Shown here in pieces: positions 8,920 to 17,518 of a DNA stretch of 64,000 bases. Numbering within the stretch: the stretch's first letter is position 1; each line of letters starts with the position of its first letter. Under the pieces are notes generated by a model that was not told the DNA's origin, made no database searches, and worked only from the letters and a program-made list of their open reading frames with translations. The stretch covers positions 3,453,501 through 3,517,500 of the forward strand of contig NZ_CP049783.1 of NCBI RefSeq assembly GCF_015710975.1, written 5' to 3'. This DNA is from Paenibacillus polymyxa (lineage in GTDB: Bacteria > Bacillota > Bacilli > Paenibacillales > Paenibacillaceae). A program made the position numbers and the translations under genes.

Positions 8920-9801
8920 ATGAAAACCCAGGCAGCCGCCAACTATCCGCTTGGAGTCGCTATCCGCGGCAAACTGTTAACTCGGGTCGGTTATGCCGCT
9001 TTGTATATACTGTTGATCATCTTGGCGGTGACGCAGCTTTTACCACTGGTATGGCTGATGCTTTTCTCGCTTAAAAATAATCAGGAAGTGTTTAACCTTC
9101 CACCGTTTGCATTTCCGTCCCAGCCGCATTGGGAAAACTATATGAATGTGTGGACCAGTGGCAATATCGGGCGGTATTTCTTCAATAGTGTATGGATTAC
9201 GGTCATATCCGTGGCGTTGACCGTGCTGCTCGCAAGCTTTGTTACATTTGCCATTACACGTATGAGCTGGAAAGGAAGTCAGCTGGTCCTCGGGCTCTTT
9301 ATGGTCGGACTCATGATTCCGGTCCATTCCACCTTGATCCCGCTGTTCAGTATGTTTCTCAAACTGCACTTAACAGACACTTCAGTGTCCATCATCCTGT
9401 CGTATGTCGCTTTTAATCTACCGACCACGATGATGATTTTGCTGGGCTTCTATTACGCCCTGCCCCGTGAAGTGGAAGAAGCGGCCGTTATGGACGGCTG
9501 CTCTGTCAACCGGATGTTCTTCCGGATTGTGCTGCCCATGACCACCCCCGTCATGGCAACGACGTCTATTATTAACATGATCTACAACTGGAATGAGTTT
9601 ATTTTCGTCAATACGTTCATCAGCTCCGACGAAAATAAAACACTGACCGTCGGCGTTCAAAACTTTATCGGACAATATACGACCGACTGGGGCGCTATCG
9701 GAGCCACGTTGATGATCAGCATTTTGCCCATTTTGCTCGTGTTCCTCATTATGAGTGACCGGATTGTGGAAGGAATCGCAGCCGGGTCGGTTAAGGGGTA
9801 A
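8920..9801 (+). CDS. Sugar ABC transporter permease, MalG/LacG type
   Basis: Second membrane subunit, 293 residues with six helices. It has the EAA loop EEAAVMDGCS followed by VLPM and the MalG-type ending IVEGIAAGSVKG. A GGGAGGAACGG ribosome site precedes the ATG. It is the last gene of the importer operon and is followed by a strong terminator. Confidence 0.92.
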   Translation: MKTQAAANYPLGVAIRGKLLTRVGYAALYILLIILAVTQLLPLVWLMLFSLKNNQEVFNLPPFAFPSQPHWENYMNVWTSGNIGRYFFNSVWITVISVALTVLLASFVTFAITRMSWKGSQLVLGLFMVGLMIPVHSTLIPLFSMFLKLHLTDTSVSIILSYVAFNLPTTMMILLGFYYALPREVEEAAVMDGCSVNRMFFRIVLPMTTPVMATTSIINMIYNWNEFIFVNTFISSDENKTLTVGVQNFIGQYTTDWGAIGATLMISILPILLVFLIMSDRIVEGIAAGSVKG

Positions 9802-9825
9802 AACAAATATTCCCTGATTAGAAGA

Positions 9826-9895
9826 GCACCCCCTAGTGTAGACATTAGAACGAACCTCTTGGTTTGTCCGATGAATGCTAGGGGGTGCATTTTTA
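9826..9895 (+). terminator. Terminator of the sugar ABC operon
   Basis: The perfect arms GCACCCCCTAG (9826-9836) and CTAGGGGGTGC (9878-9888), with an imperfectly paired interior, are followed by ATTTTTAT. Confidence 0.9.
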
Positions 9896-9963
9896 TGTGA
9901 CTAGTTTGAGTTGAAGGAAAAAGAGGTGGAAAATTTATGAATTTAAGTTTTTTCAGAAAGTAA

Positions 9964-10059
9964 ATGTTGAGCAAACATGTTGATATTTATGATGCCGACC
10001 AATTGCGTGAATCCATCAGACGTTATGGTGTGGTTGTCAACTCTGATAGGGAGGGATGA
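9964..10059 (+). other. Short reading frame, possible gene fragment
   Basis: A 31-codon frame reads MLSKHVDIYDADQLRESI and on to a TGA at 10057. The amphipathic, protein-like composition suggests a real protein fragment. No ribosome site is convincing and the family is not recognised. The rest of the stretch between 9896 and 10146 shows nothing recognisable. Confidence 0.2.
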
Positions 10060-10146
10060 AGAGGTCTTATTATACTACTTATAAAACATTATGACCAATT
10101 TGATTGTAACATTTCGGTAGCGAATACTATTAAATTAAGTCTTTTT

Positions 10147-10656
10147 CTATATTTTTTCATCCATCTTCTGATTTAAATATTCAGCAATTTCTGTTTGTCC
10201 TCTTTCAATGGCAAATGCATAAGCATCCATATCTTTAATGTTGTCACCAGAGTATTTTGTAGATATATCTATATTATTCTCAACTAGCAATCTGACAATC
10301 TCAAAATGACCACCATATATTGCAGCGAACAGAGGATTTCTATCTGGCTCACTAGTATCAATCTCAGCATTCTGGTTAATGAGATATTCAGCAATATTTA
10401 AGTGCCCTTTTGTAGCTGCTCTTTCAAGGGCATTTGTAGAAAAAGTTCCACCCTGCGCATTAATATCTATCCCTGCATTAATTAGATATTCAATTATTTC
10501 TAAATGTCCATAAGCTGCTGCTACATGTAGCCATGTACCAAAGGGTGTCATCCATGTTAACATTTCTGGTTCTTTCTCAAGTAAATATCTTAACCTATCC
10601 AATTGGCCACTTTTTATAGCACCTCTAATGTCTTTCGCACTTTGAACTTTATCCAT
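10147..10656 (-). CDS. Ankyrin-repeat protein, probable orphan immunity protein
   Basis: 169 residues holding about four ankyrin repeats (WLHVAAAYGHLEIIEYLINA, ALERAATKGHLNIAEYLI, PLFAAIYGGHFEIVRLLVEN, YAFAIERGQTEIAEYL) with no signal peptide, so it is a cytoplasmic binding protein. An AAAGGAG site precedes its ATG. Ankyrin proteins are an established class of immunity proteins in bacterial polymorphic-toxin loci. Here the gene lies 20 bp after a toxin-tail-like fragment and downstream of a complete toxin/immunity pair. That is the layout of a displaced cassette. The immunity role is inferred from context. Confidence 0.8.
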   Translation of the reverse strand: MDKVQSAKDIRGAIKSGQLDRLRYLLEKEPEMLTWMTPFGTWLHVAAAYGHLEIIEYLINAGIDINAQGGTFSTNALERAATKGHLNIAEYLINQNAEIDTSEPDRNPLFAAIYGGHFEIVRLLVENNIDISTKYSGDNIKDMDAYAFAIERGQTEIAEYLNQKMDEKI

Positions 10657-10676
10657 TTTAGTTTCTCCTTTGAATT

Positions 10677-10871
10677 TTATCTTCTAGAAGCAGCCTGTTT
10701 CCCAAGGTCTTCTAGTATTTCAATAATATCATCTAAGTCTGCGCCTGCCGCATCAACTCCCTTTAAGTTATTAACAACATTTTCCACAACATGGAAAATT
10801 ATATTGTCAGGCACTGGGGAGGGAGCTTTTAAGAAACCGCCCGCCAGTCCATACACTAAAAAAGGCCACAA
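10677..10871 (-). pseudogene. Orphan toxin C-terminal tail
   Basis: A 64-codon open frame beginning inside the terminator of the upstream pair. From about residue 10 it reads LAGGFLKAPSPVPDNI and ends in a helical IIEILEDLGKQAASRR, the sort of tail found at the C-terminus of polymorphic toxins. It has no proper start or ribosome site. Together with the adjacent ankyrin gene it looks like a silent toxin-tip/immunity cassette left behind when the active tip was exchanged. The catalytic part is absent. Confidence 0.45.
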
Positions 10872-10897
10872 TACGGGCGGTAGCTCACATTGTGGCG
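10859..10897 (-). terminator. Terminator of the first toxin/immunity pair
   Basis: On the minus strand, GCCACAAT and ATTGTGGC form a perfect hairpin followed by CTTTTTTA. It separates the active pair from the orphan cassette. Confidence 0.85.
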
Positions 10898-10962
10898 TGT
10901 TTACACAAAGTTATTGACAGACTCTGGGCCGACAGTCTACTATTCCTGAAAATGCCCAATTA

Positions 10963-11571
10963 CTAATCATTCATCTTATTTTCATCTTCTAAAATAATAA
11001 TCCTATAAGTTTTATCTTTGACAATTAGTTTATTACCAACTGAAATGTCAATATCATCAAACTTTGTACCTATAATGGTTTTCAGTTCATTCAGATCTGG
11101 TATTTCGTTAACAAATAAATATAGGTTATTGATTTTTAAACTTTCAATGTCAATATCCATTTCTATTTTAGATATATCTTGATCTTTACGTTCAACGTTT
11201 TTGACTCTACAAATAATTTTGTCTCCATTATCCATACCTGCCTTACCTTTACCAAACCGTCTTTCAAACTCTTCTTTCTCTTTTCGAGCAGTTTCTAATC
11301 CATAACGAGATATCAAATATCCTTGTACTATTTCATAACTCATGCTAAAAAGTGAAGAAAGCTCGTAGTAGTTTGGCAGTCCTTCTTTGAAAATATGAAC
11401 CAATTCACATATAAGGTCATCAAAGTTACTCTCCTTTATGATTATCTCTAATTGACCCCTCTCGTCGTTCCCAAACCAATCAAACCCATTTGAATCTGTG
11501 TCTACAATCACTCCGGCAAAATAGGGTTTAGCATATAGGAACTTCCTTTCTTCACTATTATTTGTATACAT
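10963..11571 (-). CDS. Probable immunity protein for the JAMM-tipped toxin
   Basis: A 202-residue acidic, soluble protein of unrecognised family with no signal peptide. The ATG overlaps the end of the toxin gene by 14 bp, so the two are translationally coupled, the standard arrangement for a toxin and its immunity protein. The N-terminal part contains a GFDWFGND motif, the middle a charged helical stretch, and the C-terminal part looks like a small beta domain (GNKLIVKDKTYRIIIL). Function is inferred from position only. Confidence 0.7.
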   Translation of the reverse strand: MYTNNSEERKFLYAKPYFAGVIVDTDSNGFDWFGNDERGQLEIIIKESNFDDLICELVHIFKEGLPNYYELSSLFSMSYEIVQGYLISRYGLETARKEKEEFERRFGKGKAGMDNGDKIICRVKNVERKDQDISKIEMDIDIESLKINNLYLFVNEIPDLNELKTIIGTKFDDIDISVGNKLIVKDKTYRIIILEDENKMND

Positions 11572-14500
11572 TAAAACTACCTCCCATCAATTCAGCAAAT
11601 TCTTTCATCCATGCCATATCTAGCGCCGCTTGATCTCTTTGCCTTAATAATTCTGCGTACTCAGGTTTAGTAAGTACATTCTGTTTTGCTTTATTCAGAG
11701 TTATTTGCGTATCCATATTATCCCAACTCCAACCATTTGGTCCCCGTTCTATACTAAGTGTTGTTCCATTCGGTAATGTAGCTCTTATTTCTGCCATATC
11801 AAAGCCCCTTGCTGTTTCTAAATCCTGCCAACTAAACACACCATTATTAGGATGGTTATGTGTATATACTCCATCTTTAGACAAAACTTTATATTTTGAT
11901 ACATCAATCTTACCTGGATGATAGTCTGTGATAAGTTTACTTATCGGGTTACCATTTTTATCGAATATAAGACCCCACTCATGAGGTTCAACTGCATCTC
12001 CATCTCTCGTCATTTTAAAGTAATCCTCTGCGTTCTTAACATTTGGTGGTGATGGGTCATTAATCGCAAATCGACTGTAGTCCCGTCCTGTTTTACCTTC
12101 AAATGTAGCCCCACTACCTGCTTTAATAACATCACCCGTCCCCCCAATCTCTTTTCCTTTATTGAGCTTCAGGTTTGGAAGTTGGGGTGGCTCTGTTTTG
12201 ATTTTAGTACCTGCATGAATAGGTTCTTTAACGGGCAATTTTAGTGTAGGTTTCGGCTTTAAAAATGAACCGGTTCCCTCAACAATCCCTACTAGACCAA
12301 TAATGTTGGACCAATGTTCTGCTGACAAAGGATCTTTAGGTGTCAACGCTCCACGTATAGTCTCTGTTATTCCGAACGTAGCGAAATTGATAGCATCGCT
12401 ACCAGAATTCCCCTGATTACGTGCACGCTCCATATAAGCCTGATAGATTCCCTTAGGAATACCGTACGACAAGTAATCCAAATATGCACCAACTGAATCG
12501 TAGCGTTTTTGGATCCTTTCCATATTAGCTTCATAAATTCCTGTTCCTATTTCAGTTAGGCTATCTGCCGACTTTGTAGTCACATATTGTGCTGTGTGTG
12601 CTTGTTCCATTGCTATTTGACTTTTTATCATCGCACTACTACCCGTATATTCCAGGTAACGATCCCACCAAGACTTAGGCTTCTCAACTTGTTGTTTAGG
12701 CTGTTGCTGTGCCATGCGGCTGTCGTAATCGGCTCTCCAGCGTTTTCTTACTTCTTCCGGAACCTGCTGATACGCATGAACCATGGCATTCGATTCTTTA
12801 AGCAGGTTCTGTACTAGTTCCAATGGGCCTCCGGAATGCGCTATATGACGGGCGCTCGTAAACACTTTCCCAAGAATCCATTTACTATAATAGGCTTGTT
12901 TAGCTTTCTCATGCTCGTGTAGACTAATCAACCCTTGCATGGCCAAACCAGCCAAGTGTTTCAATGGATGAATACCGTTCCCTTTAGCTCCTCCAACGGT
13001 AGGGGTTCCTTTGCTCCGAACAGGGATCGCTGCAGTTGCTCTCAGAATCATACCTCCCGCAGGTCCGCCTAAAGCTCCCGCTACAACACCAGCCACTTTT
13101 CCCATCACTGGAATGGAGCCTAACAGTTTTGATACTGTACCCAATAAAGCATCAGCCTGTTTTTGTGCCGCCGGAGTCGTAATCTTTGCAATAGGTGCAG
13201 AAGCTGCGCTGCTGGATGAAGCCTTGGCTGCTGCTGCGGATTGTGCCGCCTCATATGCCTTTATGTTCATCAATGGCGGTTCTGGAACAGGAGGGAGGTC
13301 AGCTACGAAAACAGGTGCCTTCACCGTGCCTTCCTGATAAATCACTGGAGCCTTGGTATCTGTCTCACCATCCAGCACCATGCTGCTGGCACCGCCTTTT
13401 AAATACAGCGCCGTTCCAGCTTCGAGGGAAAGTTTCTGCCCAGCATCAAGCTTCACGTGACCACCCTGAATCTGCACATTCCCGGGACTATCAATCGTAA
13501 TGCCGCTACTTTCATGCAGTGTAATGGAAAATTCACCGGAAGTGGATAGGGTCAGATCATGCTTAGACATTTCTACGCTGCTACCTTGCACATGTTGCCA
13601 TACCTTCACATTCGGCTGACCATTGGTGTGGCGTTGTTGTCGCAGTGAATCCGTGACATAGGCATCTTGTTCGCGATGGGTAGGCAAATACAATTCCACC
13701 TGTTCCCCGACCTCAGGCATATCGTACCAGCCACTGTGTTCTTCGGCGACATAACGGGTGGCGATGGGAAACCAGCAGGCTTTGGCAGGATCTTGCTTCG
13801 GGTCAATGTCTAGTTGAAGCTGTACGAAATCCTGCTGTACCTTCAGTACTGTTCCTGTCAGCGAAATTCCAGTAGCCTGATCATTTTCATAGCGGGCATA
13901 GCGGATATCTTGTTCGGATTGAAGATCGTAACAGGTGCGCAGTAAGCCATCCGTTAGTGTGGTCACTGCTCGAACCACGACCAGTTCTTTGCCTTGTCCA
14001 ATGGGTAACGTGATGAGGTCGCCCAGCGCATAGTATTGTAGGCTTTCGATCATATAGGTGATATACGAGCCAGCACGTTCTCCCGGCTTTTCCGCATCCA
14101 GCTCATGAAATGTTTTCCGTACTCGATAAAATACATCCCGCTCGATCTTATGCTGCTTGCCTTCCGGCATTCCGAAGAAAACCTTGGGCGAAGCTGCGGT
14201 TACCTCTGGCACAAGTACGGAACCAAAGCGAGAAGCGAGGCGTTTTAAAAACGCCCAATCAGTCTCCTCATATTGTAAAACAAATGTCTCCAATTTGGCA
14301 TGGTTGCTTACCGTGTCAATGGCATCTCCATACTGATACTTTCGAACCAGCGCAGTGACCAGATCATCATAGGTACGGTGAGTATCTTGATAGGAGCGCC
14401 TTTTACGCTTAATATCCATTTGGTATGAATGGGAAGCGGCCTCTAGTTCAAACGTATACAGGCCTCGCACACAGTGTACGGACATACGTGTAACAATCCC

Positions 14501-14740
14501 ATGGAACAGCCTTCTTAGCGATTGTCCCTGATCATTCAACTGACGAATCACAATCGGCTCTTGATCCATATTTTGACCAATACAAGCTGCTCCCTGTTCT
14601 TCAGAGAGCAACCCACTGATATGTAAATAGGCATGATCGTTAATGGCACGTGTTATTTGAAGTTGTTCGATGTGTAATGGCTGAAAGGGACCATAAAAGC
14701 GTAGGCTTTCATATCCAATCCCATCTAATAATACGCTCAA
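11558..14740 (-). CDS. VgrG-like spike fused to a JAMM/JAB-like toxin domain
   Basis: A 1060-residue polymorphic toxin. Residues about 1-290 form a VgrG/phage late-control-D (gp27-like) domain. About 295-390 is a gp5-type OB fold (GTVLKVQQDFVQLQLD, GEQVELYLP). About 395-470 is a beta-helical needle-like stretch (GNVQIQGGHVKLDAGQKLSL). An Ala/Ser linker and a Gly-rich hydrophobic segment (about 540-585) follow, then a helical region. The last 150 residues carry THNHPNNGVFSWQD, with His961, His963, Ser970 and Asp973 spaced like a JAMM metalloprotease motif. The start is TTG (14740) because an in-frame TGA lies just upstream; GGAG is 12 nt away. N-terminal residues to about 675 are nearly identical to the protein at 22521-25469. 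No secretion signal and no contractile-sheath genes are present. Confidence 0.85.
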   Translation of the reverse strand: MSVLLDGIGYESLRFYGPFQPLHIEQLQITRAINDHAYLHISGLLSEEQGAACIGQNMDQEPIVIRQLNDQGQSLRRLFHGIVTRMSVHCVRGLYTFELEAASHSYQMDIKRKRRSYQDTHRTYDDLVTALVRKYQYGDAIDTVSNHAKLETFVLQYEETDWAFLKRLASRFGSVLVPEVTAASPKVFFGMPEGKQHKIERDVFYRVRKTFHELDAEKPGERAGSYITYMIESLQYYALGDLITLPIGQGKELVVVRAVTTLTDGLLRTCYDLQSEQDIRYARYENDQATGISLTGTVLKVQQDFVQLQLDIDPKQDPAKACWFPIATRYVAEEHSGWYDMPEVGEQVELYLPTHREQDAYVTDSLRQQRHTNGQPNVKVWQHVQGSSVEMSKHDLTLSTSGEFSITLHESSGITIDSPGNVQIQGGHVKLDAGQKLSLEAGTALYLKGGASSMVLDGETDTKAPVIYQEGTVKAPVFVADLPPVPEPPLMNIKAYEAAQSAAAAKASSSSAASAPIAKITTPAAQKQADALLGTVSKLLGSIPVMGKVAGVVAGALGGPAGGMILRATAAIPVRSKGTPTVGGAKGNGIHPLKHLAGLAMQGLISLHEHEKAKQAYYSKWILGKVFTSARHIAHSGGPLELVQNLLKESNAMVHAYQQVPEEVRKRWRADYDSRMAQQQPKQQVEKPKSWWDRYLEYTGSSAMIKSQIAMEQAHTAQYVTTKSADSLTEIGTGIYEANMERIQKRYDSVGAYLDYLSYGIPKGIYQAYMERARNQGNSGSDAINFATFGITETIRGALTPKDPLSAEHWSNIIGLVGIVEGTGSFLKPKPTLKLPVKEPIHAGTKIKTEPPQLPNLKLNKGKEIGGTGDVIKAGSGATFEGKTGRDYSRFAINDPSPPNVKNAEDYFKMTRDGDAVEPHEWGLIFDKNGNPISKLITDYHPGKIDVSKYKVLSKDGVYTHNHPNNGVFSWQDLETARGFDMAEIRATLPNGTTLSIERGPNGWSWDNMDTQITLNKAKQNVLTKPEYAELLRQRDQAALDMAWMKEFAELMGGSFNVYK

Positions 14741-14840
14741 GTGAGTTCATGACTCCTTTCTAGATGCGATGGGTATTTCCAAGTAAAGCACGTCATCTAT
14801 GTAATGTATTACTGGGGTTGTTTGGTATTAAGAAACAAGA

Positions 14841-14947
14841 GTTGATATTTAATAAACAACCCAGCATATGTATTTATCGGTTAAAAGAGAGAGTTAGTTT
14901 ACAGAATGACCCATTCATTATGGTATTTACTATGTGTAAATCTGGAA
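14841..14947 (-). repeat. Upstream block copy R2
   Basis: Second copy of the block shared with 160-247 and 25624-25735. R2 and R3 also share the flank GATATTTAATAAACAACCCAG, which R1 lacks. It lies 100-200 bp upstream of the toxin start codon. Confidence 0.9.
14874..14901 (-). promoter_or_regulatory. Sigma-D-like promoter of the JAMM-tipped toxin gene
   Basis: On the minus strand, TAAA (14901-14898), 16 nt, then ACCGATAA (14881-14874), as in the other two copies. Transcription would begin near 14866 and give a leader of about 125 nt before the TTG start. Confidence 0.6.
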
Positions 14948-15064
14948 TTAGAAGATATGAGAGGGAAGTATAAGATGGAAAAAAGCATATAATAGGTGGT
15001 ATGAGGGAGTATAAAGTGATATTTATAAAAGATTGAGCTTTAATGAGAGAGGAGGGTTCATATT

Positions 15065-16027
15065 ATGCCAAAAAACGATAATATGCTGGCCATTCTATGG
15101 ATGCTGAATTCGGGTGTAAAAATGACGGCAAAACAAATATCCGAAAAGTTAGAAATAAATATAAGGACAGTTTATCGGTATATTGATGCACTATGCGCCA
15201 GTGGAGTGCCTATCATATCCGACACGGGTCATCATGGCGGGTATAGCCTGCTGAATAATTTTATTAGAGCACCCTTACTATTTGATATGGAGGAAAAAAA
15301 GGCACTCCTTCATGCTGCTGTTTTTGCAAAAGAAGCTGGATCTCCTTTAAGTGAGGCATTAAGCAGTGCGACCTCAAAATTGAAAATGTATTCGAATCAA
15401 GAGCAAGAAAGTATACTTAGCCGTCATTTAGCCGGATTTGAAGTGATAAATCGCATAGGAGATCCTTCTCTTCAGCCGATATTGGCAGAATTGGAGCAGG
15501 CTGTAGCCAACCAATTCTCTGTCGAAATGGATTATCGCACGAGCCATGAAGAACAACCCAAGAATAGGGTGATAGACCCCTATGGAATGGTTTACTGGAA
15601 CAACAAATGGTATACTGTTGCATTTTGTCACCTAAGAAATGAGATCCGTAGCTTTCGGGCAGAACGGATTTTACAGATCAAACGCACTCCAAGCCTATTT
15701 AAGCGTCCTGAGGCTTTTTCAGCTCGTGAATTTTTCATGCAAAATCTGTTACCTGATTTAGTGGGCAAGGACGGTTTAATTTCTTTAATGATCGAAGGCA
15801 GGTCAGAGGCATTGGATGACTTATGTCTACATTGGTTTTTGGGGCATCATCTGAAAGAGCGAACCGCTAACCAAGCCATCTTTTTGCTTGAGGAAAAATC
15901 ACTTCATACATATGTCCCTCATTTACTCCTACCCTACGGGAAATCCATTCAGATCATCGAACCACAGAGCTTGAAGGAAAAACTTGTTGCGGTTGCGTCG
16001 GAGTTAATGGAATATTATCAACGTTAG
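15065..16027 (+). CDS. YafY-type HTH/WYL-domain transcriptional regulator
   Basis: A 320-residue DNA-binding regulator. It has an N-terminal winged helix (MTAKQISEKLEINIRTVYRYIDAL split by the usual wing GHHGGYSL) and a WYL ligand-binding domain from about residue 140 (NRVIDPYGMVYWNNKWYTVAF, FRAERI). An AGAGAGGAGGG site supports the ATG. It stands upstream of the DJ-1 and VOC genes in the same direction, though a terminator separates them, so it may regulate them or itself. The ligand is unknown. Confidence 0.88.
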   Translation: MPKNDNMLAILWMLNSGVKMTAKQISEKLEINIRTVYRYIDALCASGVPIISDTGHHGGYSLLNNFIRAPLLFDMEEKKALLHAAVFAKEAGSPLSEALSSATSKLKMYSNQEQESILSRHLAGFEVINRIGDPSLQPILAELEQAVANQFSVEMDYRTSHEEQPKNRVIDPYGMVYWNNKWYTVAFCHLRNEIRSFRAERILQIKRTPSLFKRPEAFSAREFFMQNLLPDLVGKDGLISLMIEGRSEALDDLCLHWFLGHHLKERTANQAIFLLEEKSLHTYVPHLLLPYGKSIQIIEPQSLKEKLVAVASELMEYYQR

Positions 16028-16064
16028 AAGCTTCACTGACAGCAGATGTCAGTGAAGCTTTTTT
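16028..16064 (+). terminator. Terminator of the WYL regulator
   Basis: The perfect 14-bp arms AAGCTTCACTGACA and TGTCAGTGAAGCTT with a GCAGA loop are followed by TTTT. Confidence 0.93.
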
Positions 16065-16136
16065 ATAATGAGAATAATCACGGGTTACCGAGGATTGGTA
16101 TCACTTGATAAATTATAAAATAGGGAGAACCTGTGA

Positions 16137-16763
16137 ATGAATAGTACGGTATATCTTTATGTATTTGACACCATGGCAGACTGGGAAATCGGTTACTTAA
16201 CTGCCGAACTGAACTCAGGAAGATATTATAAAAAAGGGCTGGGCCCATCCAAAATAGTTACCGTGGGAATGGAAAAGACTCCTGTCACTACCATGGGCGG
16301 ATTGACAATCCTGCCTGACATCAAACTGGATGAGTGCAGCATTAAGAGCACAGATGCATTGATTTTACCTGGTGGAAATACATGGACAGAAACCATTCAC
16401 CAACCCATCTTAAAAATCGCTGAGAGGTGTTTAGAGGAAGGTATATGGGTTGCTGCGATTTGTGGTGCTACCATCGGACTTGCCCAGGCAGGATTGCTGA
16501 ATTCACGTTCGCATACAAGCAATGATCTGGAATACCTTAAAATGATCTGTCCCACCTATACGGGCGAAAAGTATTACAAAATGGAGTCTGCTATAACGGA
16601 TGGAAAACTGATCACTGCATCTGGAACGGCTCCGTTGGAATTCACCGTACATGTTTTGAAAGCTTTGGGCGTGTTTTCTTCTAAAACATTAGAAGCCTGG
16701 TATAGTCTAAATAAGACTCGTGCATCCAAACATTACTATGAGTTGATGGATTCAATCCAATAA
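16137..16763 (+). CDS. DJ-1/PfpI family protein
   Basis: 208 residues of the class I glutamine-amidotransferase-like superfamily. The nucleophile elbow is AAICGAT with Cys109, and the acidic partner lies in the N-terminal half (DWEIGYLTAEL). The family includes deglycases, chaperones and proteases of the YdeA/PfpI type; the exact activity is not predictable. It is probably co-transcribed with the VOC-family gene 51 bp downstream, which would fit a stress or aldehyde-detoxification role. The start codon chosen is the ATG at 16137. Confidence 0.87.
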   Translation: MNSTVYLYVFDTMADWEIGYLTAELNSGRYYKKGLGPSKIVTVGMEKTPVTTMGGLTILPDIKLDECSIKSTDALILPGGNTWTETIHQPILKIAERCLEEGIWVAAICGATIGLAQAGLLNSRSHTSNDLEYLKMICPTYTGEKYYKMESAITDGKLITASGTAPLEFTVHVLKALGVFSSKTLEAWYSLNKTRASKHYYELMDSIQ

Positions 16764-16814
16764 AGGTATGAGCATTAAATTGAACTGTTAAGATCATTTA
16801 AAGGAGGAGTTAAA

Positions 16815-17339
16815 ATGACTGAAAGCAGAGAATATGTGGGAGTGTCAGGTAAATATACAAGTAAGGGTATACCCAACGGCTTTACATCTATTACCCCGTT
16901 TATAACCGTGAAGAATCCTTCGGAAGCGATAGAGTTTTATAAAACAGTTTTCAATGCAAGGGTTAAGGACATTACTGAATATCCTGATGAGAATGGCAAT
17001 ACAATCATTGTTCATGCGGAATTAGATTTTGGAAATGGTTTTTTGCAGCTGGGAGCAGCGAATCCGACATATCAATTGGTTTTGCCGCCAGATGGAGATA
17101 ATGCGTGTTATTCTTTCGGAATTTACGTTATGAATGTGGATCAGGTCATTGAAAAGGCGGTAGCAAGAGGAGCGAAAGTAAGGGAACCCGTTACAAACTT
17201 TGTTTCAGGGGATCGATTCGCAAGTATATTAGATCCTTGTGGAGTAAGATGGTCTATTATGACCAGGATCGAGGATTTGTCCGAAGAAGAAAGCAGTCGT
17301 AGGGTTGCTGAATGGGCCAAAAGCTTTAGTGGAGAATAA
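16815..17339 (+). CDS. VOC-superfamily (glyoxalase/PhnB-like) protein
   Basis: 174 residues with the paired beta-alpha-beta-beta-beta units of the vicinal-oxygen-chelate fold: SITPFITVKNPSEAIEFYKT at the start, and FGIYVMNVDQVIEKAVARGA with the closing LDPCGVRWSIMT. PhnB/glyoxalase-like members of unknown substrate have this layout. AAAGGAGGAG precedes the ATG. It is likely in an operon with the DJ-1 gene. Confidence 0.88.
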   Translation: MTESREYVGVSGKYTSKGIPNGFTSITPFITVKNPSEAIEFYKTVFNARVKDITEYPDENGNTIIVHAELDFGNGFLQLGAANPTYQLVLPPDGDNACYSFGIYVMNVDQVIEKAVARGAKVREPVTNFVSGDRFASILDPCGVRWSIMTRIEDLSEEESSRRVAEWAKSFSGE

Positions 17340-17518
17340 ATGCATGCGATCACTTTTTGGTAAAACGTATTAATCAGCACATTACATGCTGCTTTTTGCG
17401 CCATCGTCACGCGACCTTACAAGAGTGTTAGGCAATTGTCATCTAGATCAATGGTATCAGCCTAGCTACTTCTCTATACTAATCCATTGATATGATTATT
17501 TTTTAAGGGGGAGTTGGC

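Noticed and set aside
14764..14973. Plus-strand frame through the R2 block, with a similar one at 25493-25765
   Set aside because: The two frames agree only because the DNA is a repeated promoter block. Neither has a ribosome site and the third copy does not keep the frame.
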